From: Streptomyces tuirus
Lineage (GTDB): Bacteria > Actinomycetota > Actinomycetes > Streptomycetales > Streptomycetaceae
Direction of reading: 5' to 3'
Length of the DNA: 64,000 nt
Assembly: GCA_018195615.1 (NCBI GenBank)
Contig: JAGTPG010000002.1
Location: 4,953,501-5,017,500, forward strand
The notes beneath the pieces are model-generated. The model was not told the origin of the DNA. It was given only the letters and a program-made list of their open reading frames with translations, and did no database searches. The position numbers were made by a program, and so were the translations under genes. Shown here piece by piece: positions 8,595 to 17,596 of this stretch (position 1 is the stretch's first letter; every line of letters starts with the position of its first letter).

Positions 8595-9960
8595 CCCCGC
8601 ACGGCACCCGCGCCGGTGAGGACGCCGAGGACCTCGACGTCGAGGAGGTGCTCGCCCTCGTGAAGAACAGCAACGGCAACCACCTGCCCGAACCCGCCGC
8701 ACGAGGTGAGGCCGACAGGACCCCCGCACCCCACCCGCAGGACGCCCGCCATCACGCCACCCCCTGGCCGGAGGCCCGGGCCACCGCGGCGCGCGCCGCC
8801 CGGACCGCCGCCCGGGCCACCCGCCGCACTCCCGTCCCCGTGCCTCTCGAAGCCGCCCTCGGCCTCACCCTGGCCGCCCCGCTTGACGCCCTCACCGACC
8901 TCCCCTCCTTCGACACCTCCGCGATGGACGGCTGGGCGGTCGCCGGCCCCGCCCCCTGGGCCGTACGGGACGAGGGCGTCCTGGCCGGACACACCGCGCA
9001 CGAACCGCTGACCGACGGCGAGGCCGTCCGGATCGCCACCGGCGCCCGCATCCCCCCGGACACCACCGCCGTCCTGCGCAGCGAGCACGGCCGCACCGAC
9101 GACAAGGGCCGCCTGTACGCGACCAGGGACGTCGTCCCCGGCCAGGACATCCGCCCGCGCGGCCAGGAATGCCGCAACGGCGACCAGCTGCTCCCTGTCG
9201 GCACGCTCGTCACCCCGGCCGTACTGGGGCTCGCCGCAGCCGCCGGATACGACACCGTCGACGCCGTCCCCCGGCCCCGCGCCGACGTGCTGATCCTCGG
9301 GGACGAGCTGCTCACCGAGGGGCTGCCGCACGAGGGTCTGATCCGGGACGCGCTCGGCCCGATGCTGGCGCCCTGGCTGCGGGCGCTCGGCGCCGAGGTC
9401 ATCGCCGTCCGACGGGTCCGCGACGACGCCGACGTCCTGCACCAGGCGATCACCACGTCCGACGCCGACGTCATCGTCACCACGGGCGGCACCGCCGCGG
9501 GCCCCGTCGATCACGTGCACCCCACCCTGCGCCGCATCGGCGCCGAACTCCTCGTGGACGGCGTCAAGGTGCGCCCGGGCCACCCCATGCTGCTGGCGCG
9601 CACCACGGAGACCCAGCACCTCGTCGGCCTGCCGGGCAACCCGCTCGCCGCCGTCTCCGGGCTGCTGACCCTCGCCGAGCCGCTGCTGCGGACCCTCGCG
9701 GCCCGCCCGGCCCCGGAGCCGTACACGCTGCCGCTCAGGGACGCCGTCCAGGGCCACCCGTACGACACCCGGCTCGTCCCCGTCGTCCTGCGCGGCGACC
9801 AGGCCGTGCCGCTGCACTACAACGGGCCGGCCATGCTGCGCGGCGTCGCGGCGGCCGACGCGCTGGCCGTCGTGCCCCGGGCGGTTCCCGTCCGGGACAG
9901 GAGGCGGAACTGCTCGACCTGCCCTGGGCGTCCGCAGGAATCGGGGTGTGTTTCACGTGA
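8591..9960 (+). CDS. moeA: Molybdopterin molybdotransferase MoeA (frame break near 9876)
   Basis: MoeA inserts molybdate into adenylated molybdopterin. Family landmarks are SFDTSAMDGWAV (about residues 110-121), IATGARIPPDT, the MoCF-like VTTGGTAAGPVDHV and VRPGHPMLLA with LVGLPGNPLAAVSGL. An unusual acidic and Ala-rich N-terminal extension of about 60 residues precedes the catalytic region, making it about 456 aa against the usual 400 or so. Adding one base at 9875-9878 (CCCC) gives the expected ending GVCFT and a TGA at 9958-9960. That stop lies inside a parS site and overlaps the next gene's start. Confidence 0.85.
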
Positions 9961-11066
9961 AACTTCCGGGCCAGGACGCGATCGCGCGCCAGGCCGACGA
10001 ACATCTGGTGACCCATCGGGTGACACTGCCGCGCAAGGTGGTGGAACACCCGTTCCGCCAGGTCGCCAAGCGGCTCTCCATCGCACTGCTGGTGCTCGTG
10101 GTGACCGCGCTGATCGTCTACGCCGACCGGGACGGCTACAACGACAACGCGGGCGGCGGCGTCGACCTTCTCGACGCCTTCTACTACGCGACCGTCACGC
10201 TCTCCACCACCGGTTACGGTGACATCGCCCCGGCCAGCGATGCCGCCCGGCTCACCAACATCCTCGTCATCACGCCCCTGCGCGTGCTGTTCCTGATCAT
10301 CCTGGTCGGCACCACCCTCGAGGCCCTCACCGAACGCACCCGGGAGGAGTGGCGGCTGACCCGCTGGAGGTCCACGTTGCGCGATCACACCGTCGTCATC
10401 GGTTTTGGCACGAAGGGCAGGTCGGCGATCCGCACCGTCTGCGCGACGGGCCTGAAGAAGGAACAGGTCGTCGTGGTCGACCCGAGTTCCAAGGTGATCG
10501 ATGCCGCGGCCGCCGAGGGCTACGCGGGCATCGTCGGGGACGCGACGCGCAGCGAGGTGCTCAAGCGCGCCGAGGTGCACAAGGCGCGCCAGATCATCAT
10601 CGCGACCCAGCGCGACGACACGGCGGTCCTGGTGACGCTGACGGCCCGGCAGCTCAACCGCGGCGCGAAGATCGTGGCCGCGGTGCGGGAGGAGGAGAAC
10701 GCGCCGCTGCTCAAGCAGTCCGGGGCCGACGCGGTGATCACCAGCGCCAGCGCCGCCGGCCGGCTGCTCGGCCTCTCCGTGCTCAGCCCCTCGGCCGGCA
10801 TGGTGATGGAGGACCTCATCCAGCAGGGCACCGGGCTCGACCTCGTCGAACGGCCGGTCGTCAAGGCCGAGGTGGGCAAGACCCCGCGCGAGGTCGCCGA
10901 CCTGGTGGTCAGCGTCATACGCGGGCACCGGGTGCTGGGCTACGACGATCCGGCCGTCGGGCGGCTGGAGCTCACCGACCGGCTCATCACCATCGTGCGG
11001 CGGACACCGGGCACCCAGGTCACGCCCGACGTCCGCCCGATGCCACCGATGCCACGCAACACCTGA
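9948..11066 (+). CDS. Potassium channel with RCK/TrkA-N domain
   Basis: A 372-aa protein with two transmembrane helices (SIALLVLVVTALIVYA near 45-60 and LTNILVITPLRVLFLIILVG near 100-120) flanking a pore loop with the K+ selectivity filter TTGYGD. A cytosolic RCK domain follows with a Rossmann motif (VVIGFGTKGRS) and a TrkA-C-like tail. It is a ligand-gated two-TM channel of the MthK/Kch type. The GTG at 9948 makes the first residues VFHVKL, so parS (9949-9962) is itself coding here. A later GTG at 9957 is a possible alternative start. The gene overlaps moeA by 13 bases. Confidence 0.85.
   Translation: MFHVKLPGQDAIARQADEHLVTHRVTLPRKVVEHPFRQVAKRLSIALLVLVVTALIVYADRDGYNDNAGGGVDLLDAFYYATVTLSTTGYGDIAPASDAARLTNILVITPLRVLFLIILVGTTLEALTERTREEWRLTRWRSTLRDHTVVIGFGTKGRSAIRTVCATGLKKEQVVVVDPSSKVIDAAAAEGYAGIVGDATRSEVLKRAEVHKARQIIIATQRDDTAVLVTLTARQLNRGAKIVAAVREEENAPLLKQSGADAVITSASAAGRLLGLSVLSPSAGMVMEDLIQQGTGLDLVERPVVKAEVGKTPREVADLVVSVIRGHRVLGYDDPAVGRLELTDRLITIVRRTPGTQVTPDVRPMPPMPRNT
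9949..9962. promoter_or_regulatory. parS centromere site (exact consensus)
   Basis: GTTTCACGTGAAAC matches the 14-bp ParB-binding parS consensus of Streptomyces exactly. These sites cluster around oriC and nucleate ParB for septation in sporulating hyphae. It spans the moeA stop codon and the first codons of the K+ channel, so it is constrained in two reading frames as well as by ParB binding. Confidence 0.9.
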
Positions 11067-11136
11067 CCGGCGAGGCGAGGAGGCCACCGGCCGCCCCGCA
11101 CCTCTCGTGCGCGACGGCCGGCCCAGTGCCTGAACG

Positions 11137-11984
11137 CTACTTGCGGTTGTACAGCCGCATCGTGATCGGCCCGAAGACCAGCACGAACAGCCCGGCCCAG
11201 CCCAGCGACCAGGCGACCTCGGCGGCCGGCCAGTCCCGGCCATCAGGCCGCGCACCGCCGACGCCAGATGCGTGATGGGGCTGTTGTTGACGAACGCCTG
11301 GAGCCAGCCCGGCATGGTCTTCGGATCGACGAAGACGTTGGACAGGAAGGTGAGCGGGAAGATCACCATCATGCTGACGCCCATCACCGACTTCTCGGTG
11401 CGCAGCATCAGCCCGAACATCGTCCAGATCCACGAGAAGGCGAACGAGAACAGCACGAGCAGGGCGATCCCGGCGAGCACACCGCCGACCCCGCCGTCCG
11501 GCCGGTAGCCGAGGATGATGCCGACGGTGAGCATCACGATCGATGCGATCGTGTACCGCAGGGCGTCGCCGAGCAGATAGCCGACCATCGTCGACGGCCG
11601 CCAGATCGGCAGGCTGCGGAACCGGTCGAAGACACCCTTCTCGATGTCGGTGTTGACCGAGACACCCGTGTACATCGTGATCATCACGACCGACATCACG
11701 AGGATGCCCGGCAGCAGGAACTGGATGTACTCCTTCGGCGAGCCGGCCAGCGCCCCGCCGAACAGGTACGTGTACATCAGCACCATCATGATCGGGAACG
11801 CCGTGACGTCGAAGAGCTGCTCCGGCACGTGCTTGATCTTGAGGATCGCCCGCCAGCCGAAGGTCATCGAGGCCGACCAGGCGCTGGGCCGGGGCGGTCG
11901 CTCCTTGGCGATGAGCAGCGCGGCGAGGGACTCGGCGCTGACCGGGGCGAGTTCCTTGCTCTCGGTGGTCGTCGCGGTGCTCAT
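11137..11984 (-). CDS. ABC-2 type multidrug exporter permease, DrrB-like (frame break near 11236)
   Basis: A membrane protein of about 282 aa with six predicted hydrophobic segments (e.g. LFDVTAFPIMMVLMYTYLF, ILVMSVVMITMYTGVSV, IASIVMLTVGIILGY). It has the DrrB-type stretch EKGVFDRFRSLPI and the extracellular-loop motif FLSNVFVDPKTMPGWLQ. One added base at about 11236 joins it to the C-terminus AWSLGWAGLFVLVFG and the stop at 11137. Its start overlaps the ATPase stop (11981-11984). With the ATPase it forms a DrrAB-type exporter, probably for a hydrophobic drug or lipid. Confidence 0.85.
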
Positions 11985-13000
11985 GCCGCCACCTCGTCCT
12001 TCGGGTCGTCGGAGTGGTCGGAGGAGTCGTGCGTGTCATGGCCGGTGAGGGCGAGGAACACCTCGTCCAGGCTGGGCTGGCCGAGTGAGAAGTTGTCGAC
12101 GGTGATGCCGGCGGCGGCCAGTTCGCTCAGCGCGCGGGAGGCCTGCTGGGCCGCGCTGTCGTCGCTCGCCGCGGCGGTGAGGCGGGCGGTCAGAGCCACC
12201 GGGTCCGGCTCCGGCTGCACCCGGGCGTCGAGGGCCCGGCGCAGCAGATCGGCCGCGAGGGCCCGCTGGTCCGGATCTCTCAGCCGTAGATGGACGGATC
12301 CGGCGCCCACGGACGACTTCAGCTCGCCCTTGGTGCCCTCGGCGATCACCCGGCCGCGGTCGATGACGGCGATCCGGGACGCCAGCTGGTCGGCCTCGTC
12401 CAGGTACTGCGTGGTCAGCAGCACGGTGGTGCCCTGGGAGACGACGGCTCGCACGATGTCCCACACCTGGTTGCGGCTGCGCGGGTCCAGGCCTGTCGTC
12501 GGCTCGTCGAGGAACAGCAGGTCGGGGGTGTTGAGGATGGACGCGGCGATGTCGATCCGGCGCCGCATGCCGCCCGAGTAGTGCTTGACCTGTTTCGCGG
12601 CCGCATCCGTGAGCCCGAAGGCCTCCAGGAGCTGGGCGGCACGGTCCCGGGCGGCCCTCTTGTGGTGGCCGAGCAGCCGGCCCAGCAGGACCAGGTTCTC
12701 GGTGCCGGTGAGGTCCTCGTCGACCGAGGCGTACTGGCCGGTGAGGCTCACCCGGCCGCGCACCTCGTCGGCCTCGCGGACGATGTCGTGACCGAAGACA
12801 TGCGCCTCACCGCCGTCCGGCCGCAGGAGCGTGGCGAGCATCTTCACGGTGGTGGTCTTGCCGGCGCCGTTCGGGCCGAGGACGCCGTAGACCGTGCCCG
12901 CGGGCACGGACAGGTCCACTCCGTCGACCGCCCTCGTCTCACCGAACGTCTTCACCAGGCCCGCGGTCTCGATCGCCAGGCCGGACATCTGGGTGCTCAT
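11981..13000 (-). CDS. ABC exporter ATP-binding subunit, DrrA-like
   Basis: A 339-aa ATPase with Walker A GPNGAGKTT (about residues 43-51), ABC signature YSGGM (about 142), Walker B LLFLDEPTTGLDP and a switch His replaced by Gln (LLTTQYLDEADQL), as is typical of DrrA. The C-terminal NFSLGQPSLDEVFLALTGH is the DrrA CREEM/GATE-type tail. Frame intact. It is first in a two-gene operon with the permease and divergent from the quinone oxidoreductase. The substrate is unknown; no antibiotic biosynthesis genes are adjacent. Confidence 0.88.
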   Translation of the reverse strand: MSTQMSGLAIETAGLVKTFGETRAVDGVDLSVPAGTVYGVLGPNGAGKTTTVKMLATLLRPDGGEAHVFGHDIVREADEVRGRVSLTGQYASVDEDLTGTENLVLLGRLLGHHKRAARDRAAQLLEAFGLTDAAAKQVKHYSGGMRRRIDIAASILNTPDLLFLDEPTTGLDPRSRNQVWDIVRAVVSQGTTVLLTTQYLDEADQLASRIAVIDRGRVIAEGTKGELKSSVGAGSVHLRLRDPDQRALAADLLRRALDARVQPEPDPVALTARLTAAASDDSAAQQASRALSELAAAGITVDNFSLGQPSLDEVFLALTGHDTHDSSDHSDDPKDEVAA

Positions 13001-13156
13001 GCTTCAGGTCCTTCCGTGCATTTGGGCTACGCATGGGAAGACCTTTACCGTCGCGCAAACTCATCGGTCCCGCACACGGATTTCCGCCAGAACCGGACCA
13101 ACGGTGTAGGCGGAGTCGTCCCGGGGCGGAGCGGAGTCCGTCCGGCGACCGAGGAG

Positions 13157-13162
13157 TACCGT
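13157..13162 (+). promoter_or_regulatory. Candidate -10 box, leaderless start of quinone oxidoreductase
   Basis: TACCGT is exactly seven bases before the ATG at 13170, placing the expected transcription start on the start codon. No ribosome site is present at the usual distance. Confidence 0.4.
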
Positions 13163-13169
13163 CGCCCTC

Positions 13170-14159
13170 ATGCATGCGATCACGATTCCCGAACCCGGTG
13201 GGCCCGAGGCGCTGGTCTGGGACGAGGTCCCGGATCCCGTGCCCGGTGAGGGCGAGGTCCTGGTCGAGGTGACGGCCGGTGCCGTCAACCGGGCCGACAT
13301 CCTGCAACGGCAGGGCTTCTACGACCCGCCGCCCGGCGCGTCCCCGTACCCCGGCCTGGAGTGCTCCGGGCGGATCGCCGAGATCGGCCCCGGGGTCTCC
13401 GGCTGGAGCGTCGGCGACGAGGTGTGCGCGCTGCTCTCCGGCGGCGGCTACGCCGAGAAGGCGGTCGTTCCGGCCGGGCAGCTGCTGCCCGTGCCGGAGG
13501 GCGTCGGCCTGACGCAGGCCGCGGCCCTGCCCGAGGTGGCCTGCACCGTCTGGTCGAACGTCTTCATGATCGCCCACCTGCGCCCCGGCGAGACCCTCCT
13601 CGTGCACGGCGGCTCCAGCGGCATCGGCACCATGGCCATCCAGCTGGCCAAGGCCGTCGGGGCCCGGGTGGCCGTGACGGCCGGTACGAAGGAGAAGCTG
13701 GACCGGTGCGCCGAGCTGGGCGCCGACATCCTGGTCAACTACCGCGAGCAGGACTTCGTCGAGGAGGTCAGGAAGGCCACGGACGGTGCCGGTGCCGACG
13801 TCATCCTCGACAACATGGGCGCCAAGTACCTGGAGCGCAACGTCAGGGCACTCGCCGTCAACGGCCGGCTCGCGATCATCGGCATGCAGGGCGGTGTCAA
13901 GGGAGAGCTGAACATCGGCGCTCTGCTCGCCAAGCGCGCCGCCATCAGCGCGACGTCCCTGCGCGCCCGGCCGCTGGAGGAGAAGGCGGCCATCGTCGCG
14001 GCCGTACGCGAACACGTCTGGCCCCTGTTCGCCGGTGGCCGTCTGCGCCCCGTCGTCGACCGCGAGCTGCCCATGCCGGACGCGGCCGCCGCCCACCGTG
14101 TCGTGGAGGAGAGCGGCCACATCGGCAAGGTGCTGCTGATCGCCCCGCAGGACGCCTGA
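13170..14159 (+). CDS. Zinc-independent NAD(P)H quinone oxidoreductase (MDR superfamily)
   Basis: A 329-aa medium-chain reductase of the TP53I3/Qor-like group: N-terminal GroES-like fold (AVNRADILQRQGFYDPPPGAS, PGLECSGRI) and a Rossmann domain with VHGGSSGIGTMAIQLAK (about residues 145-161). The structural zinc cysteines of alcohol dehydrogenases are absent, consistent with quinone or enone reduction using NADPH. Frame intact, monocistronic, probably leaderless. The physiological acceptor is unknown. Confidence 0.85.
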   Translation: MHAITIPEPGGPEALVWDEVPDPVPGEGEVLVEVTAGAVNRADILQRQGFYDPPPGASPYPGLECSGRIAEIGPGVSGWSVGDEVCALLSGGGYAEKAVVPAGQLLPVPEGVGLTQAAALPEVACTVWSNVFMIAHLRPGETLLVHGGSSGIGTMAIQLAKAVGARVAVTAGTKEKLDRCAELGADILVNYREQDFVEEVRKATDGAGADVILDNMGAKYLERNVRALAVNGRLAIIGMQGGVKGELNIGALLAKRAAISATSLRARPLEEKAAIVAAVREHVWPLFAGGRLRPVVDRELPMPDAAAAHRVVEESGHIGKVLLIAPQDA

Positions 14160-14195
14160 CACGCTGGGCTGACCACGCGACTTTGCGGATACCCC

Positions 14196-14665
14196 CTACG
14201 CCCGCCGCAACCGCAGCGCGAAGAAGGCGAGCCCCAGTCCCAGGCCGATCAGGACCAGGCCGCTGCCCAGCGGCAGGATCCTCAGCACCGGCCCGGCGGG
14301 GCGGTCGGCCCGCGCGGCGCCGGCCCCCCGTACGGCGTCCTCCGCCGACGCGGAGGGCACGGGGACGGCTTCCCGGGGCGCCTCGGTGACCGCGGTGGCG
14401 TCACCGGCGCTCGGCTCGGCCCCCTCCGGCCGCCCCGGCCGCTCCCGCCCCTCACCGGCCCGGCTCCCGGCCCGCGAGGGCCCGCCGGGGCGGACGGGGT
14501 GGACGAGGCGGTGACGGCACCGGCACCGGCACCGGCCCCGGCCTCCGCGTCGTGTCCGAGGACCGAACCGTAGGACGGAACAGATCCGTACGGTGAGACG
14601 ACCGCACCCGCCCCCAGGGCGACCACCAGTCCCGTCGCCCGCAGTGCGCGTTGCCATGGAGTCAC
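14196..14665 (-). CDS. Small exported or membrane protein, function unknown (frame break near 14479)
   Basis: The GTG at 14663-14665 follows a GGGAGGGGG site. The protein begins with a signal-like segment (TPWQRALRATGLVVALGAGAVV), runs through a low-complexity Ala/Pro/Gly/Glu region and ends in a single transmembrane helix (GLVLIGLGLGLAFFAL) with an RLRRA cytoplasmic tail. One added base at 14478-14480 connects the two halves (about 156 aa). The layout suggests a cell-wall-spanning anchored protein. No recognised domain; the low-complexity region makes exact frame assignment less secure. Confidence 0.55.
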
Positions 14666-14975
14666 GTGGGTGACCCCCTCCCGCCGTGCCCGGTAGGGCA
14701 AGATCGGCAAGTTCGGTCATGTCACGGCCCTCAGCCTCACACCGCCGAACCCGCCCGGCACTCCGGGTACGGCCGACCGGTGGAACCGCCGCACGATCCC
14801 GGACGGGCTGGTGTTCCGGGACGGCGTCGCCGTACGGCAGGTCGAGGCCCGCCTGCCGCGCCCGGCCCGCGAGACCGATTCACCCGTTCGTGAGCAACTC
14901 GAAGCCTGACGAAGTCGTCTCCCGAACACGGTGGATCAGCCTCCCGTGGGGGCACCAAGGAGGTGAGGTGCAGGC
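14666..14975. other. Intergenic stretch with a possible short or degenerate coding frame
   Basis: The 310 bases between the small membrane gene and bpa hold one plus-strand frame that looks codon-biased (about 14722-14909, containing IPDGLVFRDGVAVRQVEARL and ending at TGA 14907). It has no convincing start or ribosome site. It may be a gene remnant, a frame-broken small ORF or chance. A strong AAGGAGGTGA ribosome site at about 14957 belongs to bpa. Confidence 0.3.
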
Positions 14976-15539
14976 GTGCGAGAGAATGGCGGCATGGAGA
15001 TGCCGAGGAACGAACGGTCGCCGGAGAACCCGCAGATCCTGGTCGTGGGCCAGGACGGCATGGCGCTCAGCGGCGGCGGCGGTGGAGACGAGGACTCCCG
15101 CGAGACCCCGGTCACGGAACAAGTGGAGCAGCCCGCCAAGGTCATGCGGATCGGCAGCATGATCAAGCAGCTTCTCGAGGAAGTGCGGGTGGCTCCCCTG
15201 GACGAGGCCAGCCGGGCCCGGCTCAAGGAGATCCACGCCAGCTCGGTGAAGGAGCTGGAGGACGGTCTGGCGCCCGAGCTGGTCGAGGAGCTGGAGCGGC
15301 TCTCCCTGCCCTTCACGGACGAGGCGACCCCCAGTGACGCGGAGCTGCGCATCGCGCAGGCCCAGCTGGTCGGCTGGCTGGAGGGGCTGTTCCACGGGAT
15401 CCAGACCACGCTGTTCGCCCAGCAGATGGCGGCCCGCGCCCAGCTGGAGCAGATGCGCCGCGCCCTCCCGCCGGGCGTCGGCCACGACGGCCACGACGAC
15501 CAGCACCCGGGCGGCCGCTCGGGCGGGCCGTACCTGTAG
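14976..15539 (+). CDS. bpa: Bacterial proteasome activator family protein (Bpa/PafE)
   Basis: A 187-aa protein with the helical core of the DUF2587/Bpa family (KVMRIGSMIKQLLEEVR, LAPELVEELERLSLPF, AQLVGWLEGLFHGIQTTLFAQ). Bpa forms a dodecameric ATP-independent ring that opens the 20S proteasome gate and feeds it unfolded proteins. The C-terminus is SGGPYL, close to the GQYL motif that docks into the alpha-ring of the proteasome. The N-terminal 45 residues are Gly/Asp-rich and probably disordered. GTG 14976 is used here; the ATG at 14994 is possible. Convergent with the kinase gene across a strong hairpin. Confidence 0.85.
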   Translation: MRENGGMEMPRNERSPENPQILVVGQDGMALSGGGGGDEDSRETPVTEQVEQPAKVMRIGSMIKQLLEEVRVAPLDEASRARLKEIHASSVKELEDGLAPELVEELERLSLPFTDEATPSDAELRIAQAQLVGWLEGLFHGIQTTLFAQQMAARAQLEQMRRALPPGVGHDGHDDQHPGGRSGGPYL

Positions 15540-15560
15540 CGCTCCTGCGAAGGCACCAAG

Positions 15561-15598
15561 GCGAGGGGCCCGGCAGCCGAAGCTGCCGGGCCCCTCGC
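15561..15598. terminator. Bidirectional terminator hairpin between bpa and kinase gene
   Basis: A perfect 17-bp stem (15561-15577 with 15582-15598; left arm begins GCGAGGGGCC) closes a CGAA tetraloop. It sits 21 bases after the bpa stop and 10 bases after the convergent kinase stop. No long T tract, as is common in high-GC actinobacteria. Confidence 0.75.
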
Positions 15599-15607
15599 AC
15601 AGGCGGG

Positions 15608-17250
15608 TCAGGACGGCGGGTTGCCCGTGGAGACGCTGAGCTGGATCTCCGGCATGTCCTCCGGGTCGACGTCGGTGCCCTCGGCCGGGAACTGGTTCAT
15701 GACCGTGCCCTCGCCGTAGGTGTTCTCGTCGAGGCTCTTCTCGTTCAGCTGCCAGCCGGCCGCCTGGAGGCAGGACTTGACCGAGTCGATGTTCTTGAAC
15801 TTGAAGTCCGGTACCCGGATCTTGTCGGGGTCGTTGTACGACTCCTGCGGCTCCGTGCACTCCTCGGTGTCGATGGTCTTCGACGTGTCCGGGCCGCGGT
15901 AGCCGGGCTTCTTGGCCCCGAGGCCGACGGGCTCGGGCTGCTGCCCCCGCCGCCCTGGACGTCCTCGCCGCCGCCGTTCACCAGCAGGGCCGCGATCAGG
16001 CCGCCGACCGCCAGGACGGACACGACGATCGAGCCGATGATCACCGGCTTGTTGCCCTTGCCGCCGCCCGAGGAGGCCGGCACGGTCTGCGGCGTGAGGT
16101 TGTACGGCGGCGGCGTCGACGGGCCCGGCTGCGGGAGTACCCGGCCGGGGACGGCGTCTGGTAGCCGCCCTGCTGCGGATAGCCGTACGCCGGGGCCGGA
16201 GCCGACGGCGCCGGCGTGCCGTACGGGTTGGGGGGCGGCGTCGGCTGGTACGGCGTCTGGACCTGGCCCGAGGGGCCGGGGCCGCCTGGTCGACCGGCGG
16301 GAACACGGCCGAGCCGACGCCCGCCCCGCTCGGGTCTGCGCGCCCGGGACGATGCTCGGCGGCGTGGCGTGGAAGGAGGCCGCGACGCGCAGGCACTCGT
16401 CGCGCATGGCCTCGGCGCTCGGGAAGCGCTCGTTCGGGTTCTTCTTCAGGGCGCGGGCGATCAGCGCGTCCACGGCCTGCGGCAGCGCGCGGTTGATCGA
16501 GGACGGAACCGGCGGCTCCTCCTGGACGTGTGCGTACGCGATGGCCAGCGGCGAGTCCGCCTCGAACGGCAGCCGGCCGGTGACCAGTTGGAAGAGCATG
16601 ATGCCGACCGAGTACAGGTCGGAGCGGGCGTCCACGCCGCGGCCGAGGGCCTGTTCCGGCGAGAGGTACTGCGGGGTGCCGACGACCATGCCGGTCTGTG
16701 TCATCGACGTCACACCGGACTGCATGGCGCGGGCGATGCCGAAGTCCATGACCTTGACCACGCCGCGCTTGGTCATCATCACGTTGCCCGGCTTGATGTC
16801 GCGGTGGACCAGCCCCATCTCGTGGCTGATCTCCAGGGCGGCCAGGACGTCCGCGGTGATCTTCAGTGCCTTGTCGGCGGGCATCGCGCCCTGCTGCCGC
16901 ACGTCCTCGTCGAGGACCGAGCCGAGCGGGCGGCCCTCGACGTACTCCATGACGATGTACGGAGTCGTCATGCCGTCGAGGGTGTCCTCGCCGGTGTCGA
17001 AGACCGAGACGATGTTGGTGTGCGTGAGCTTGGCCACGGCCTGGGCCTCGCGGCGGAACCTCTCGCGGAAGGCCTGTTCCCGACCGAGATCGGTGTGAAG
17101 TGTCTTGATCGCGACCTGCCGGTCGAGCACGCTGTCGTACGCGAGGTGCACCGAGGCCATGCCGCCCTGGCCGAGGAGATCACGCAGCTGGTAGCGGTTG
17201 TTGGCGAGCGCCCGCCCCGCGTACTGGCCCTGTGCGCCGTCCTGGCTCAT
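15608..17250 (-). CDS. PASTA-domain Ser/Thr protein kinase, PknB-like (four frame breaks)
   Basis: The kinase domain spans about residues 20-285: GQGGMASV loop, catalytic Lys49 (VAIKTL), HRDIKPGNVMM, DFGIAR and GTPQYLSPEQALG. A Pro-rich juxtamembrane stretch, one transmembrane helix (IIGSIVVSVLAVGGLIAALLV) and an extracytoplasmic PASTA region follow (VPDFKFKNIDSVKSCLQAAGW, then GEGTVMNQFPAEGTDV). Single bases are missing near 16325, 16273, 16134 and 15946, all in the GC-rich linker; correction gives about 548 aa. PASTA domains sense peptidoglycan fragments. Start ATG 17248-17250. Divergent from a second kinase. Confidence 0.85.
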
Positions 17251-17596
17251 GTTCCGTGTCCCCCGTAGCCCTTGTGGCGCTGCCGACTTGTAGTTGATCC
17301 GTCGTTGATCCAAACCGCCATTCCCGGCCAAGTCTGCCCCAGGGCAGTGACACGTCAAGCGGGGTGCCCGTTCCGTGACCGTACGCGAAAGAAGCGCAGC
17401 GGAAGCGTTACAGGGGCGCATCGCCGGTGCACAGAATTTGCACGACAGTACGGAGTAAAGGTTTCATGGCGCGTCCGTCCCGTGCCGGTCCTGGCACCCC
17501 GTCTCGGACCGGAGGCTTGCGCGGAGGCTGTAGCGTGGCCGACGGAGACCGTAACAACACCGCGCGCACCGCGGGCAGAAACGACGGCGAGGACTG
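17251..17596. promoter_or_regulatory. Divergent intergenic region between two kinase genes
   Basis: These 346 bases separate the divergent kinase starts. The middle part (about 17340-17480) is less GC-rich than the flanks and probably holds both promoters. I could not pick out a convincing -35/-10 pair or inverted repeat, and no coding frame with streptomycete codon bias spans it. Confidence 0.4.

Noticed and set aside
9735..11984. A 749-codon minus-strand frame continuing past the ABC permease over the K+ channel
   Set aside because: It arises from the frame break near 11236; beyond that it is antisense shadow of the channel gene. The permease ends at 11137 after correction.
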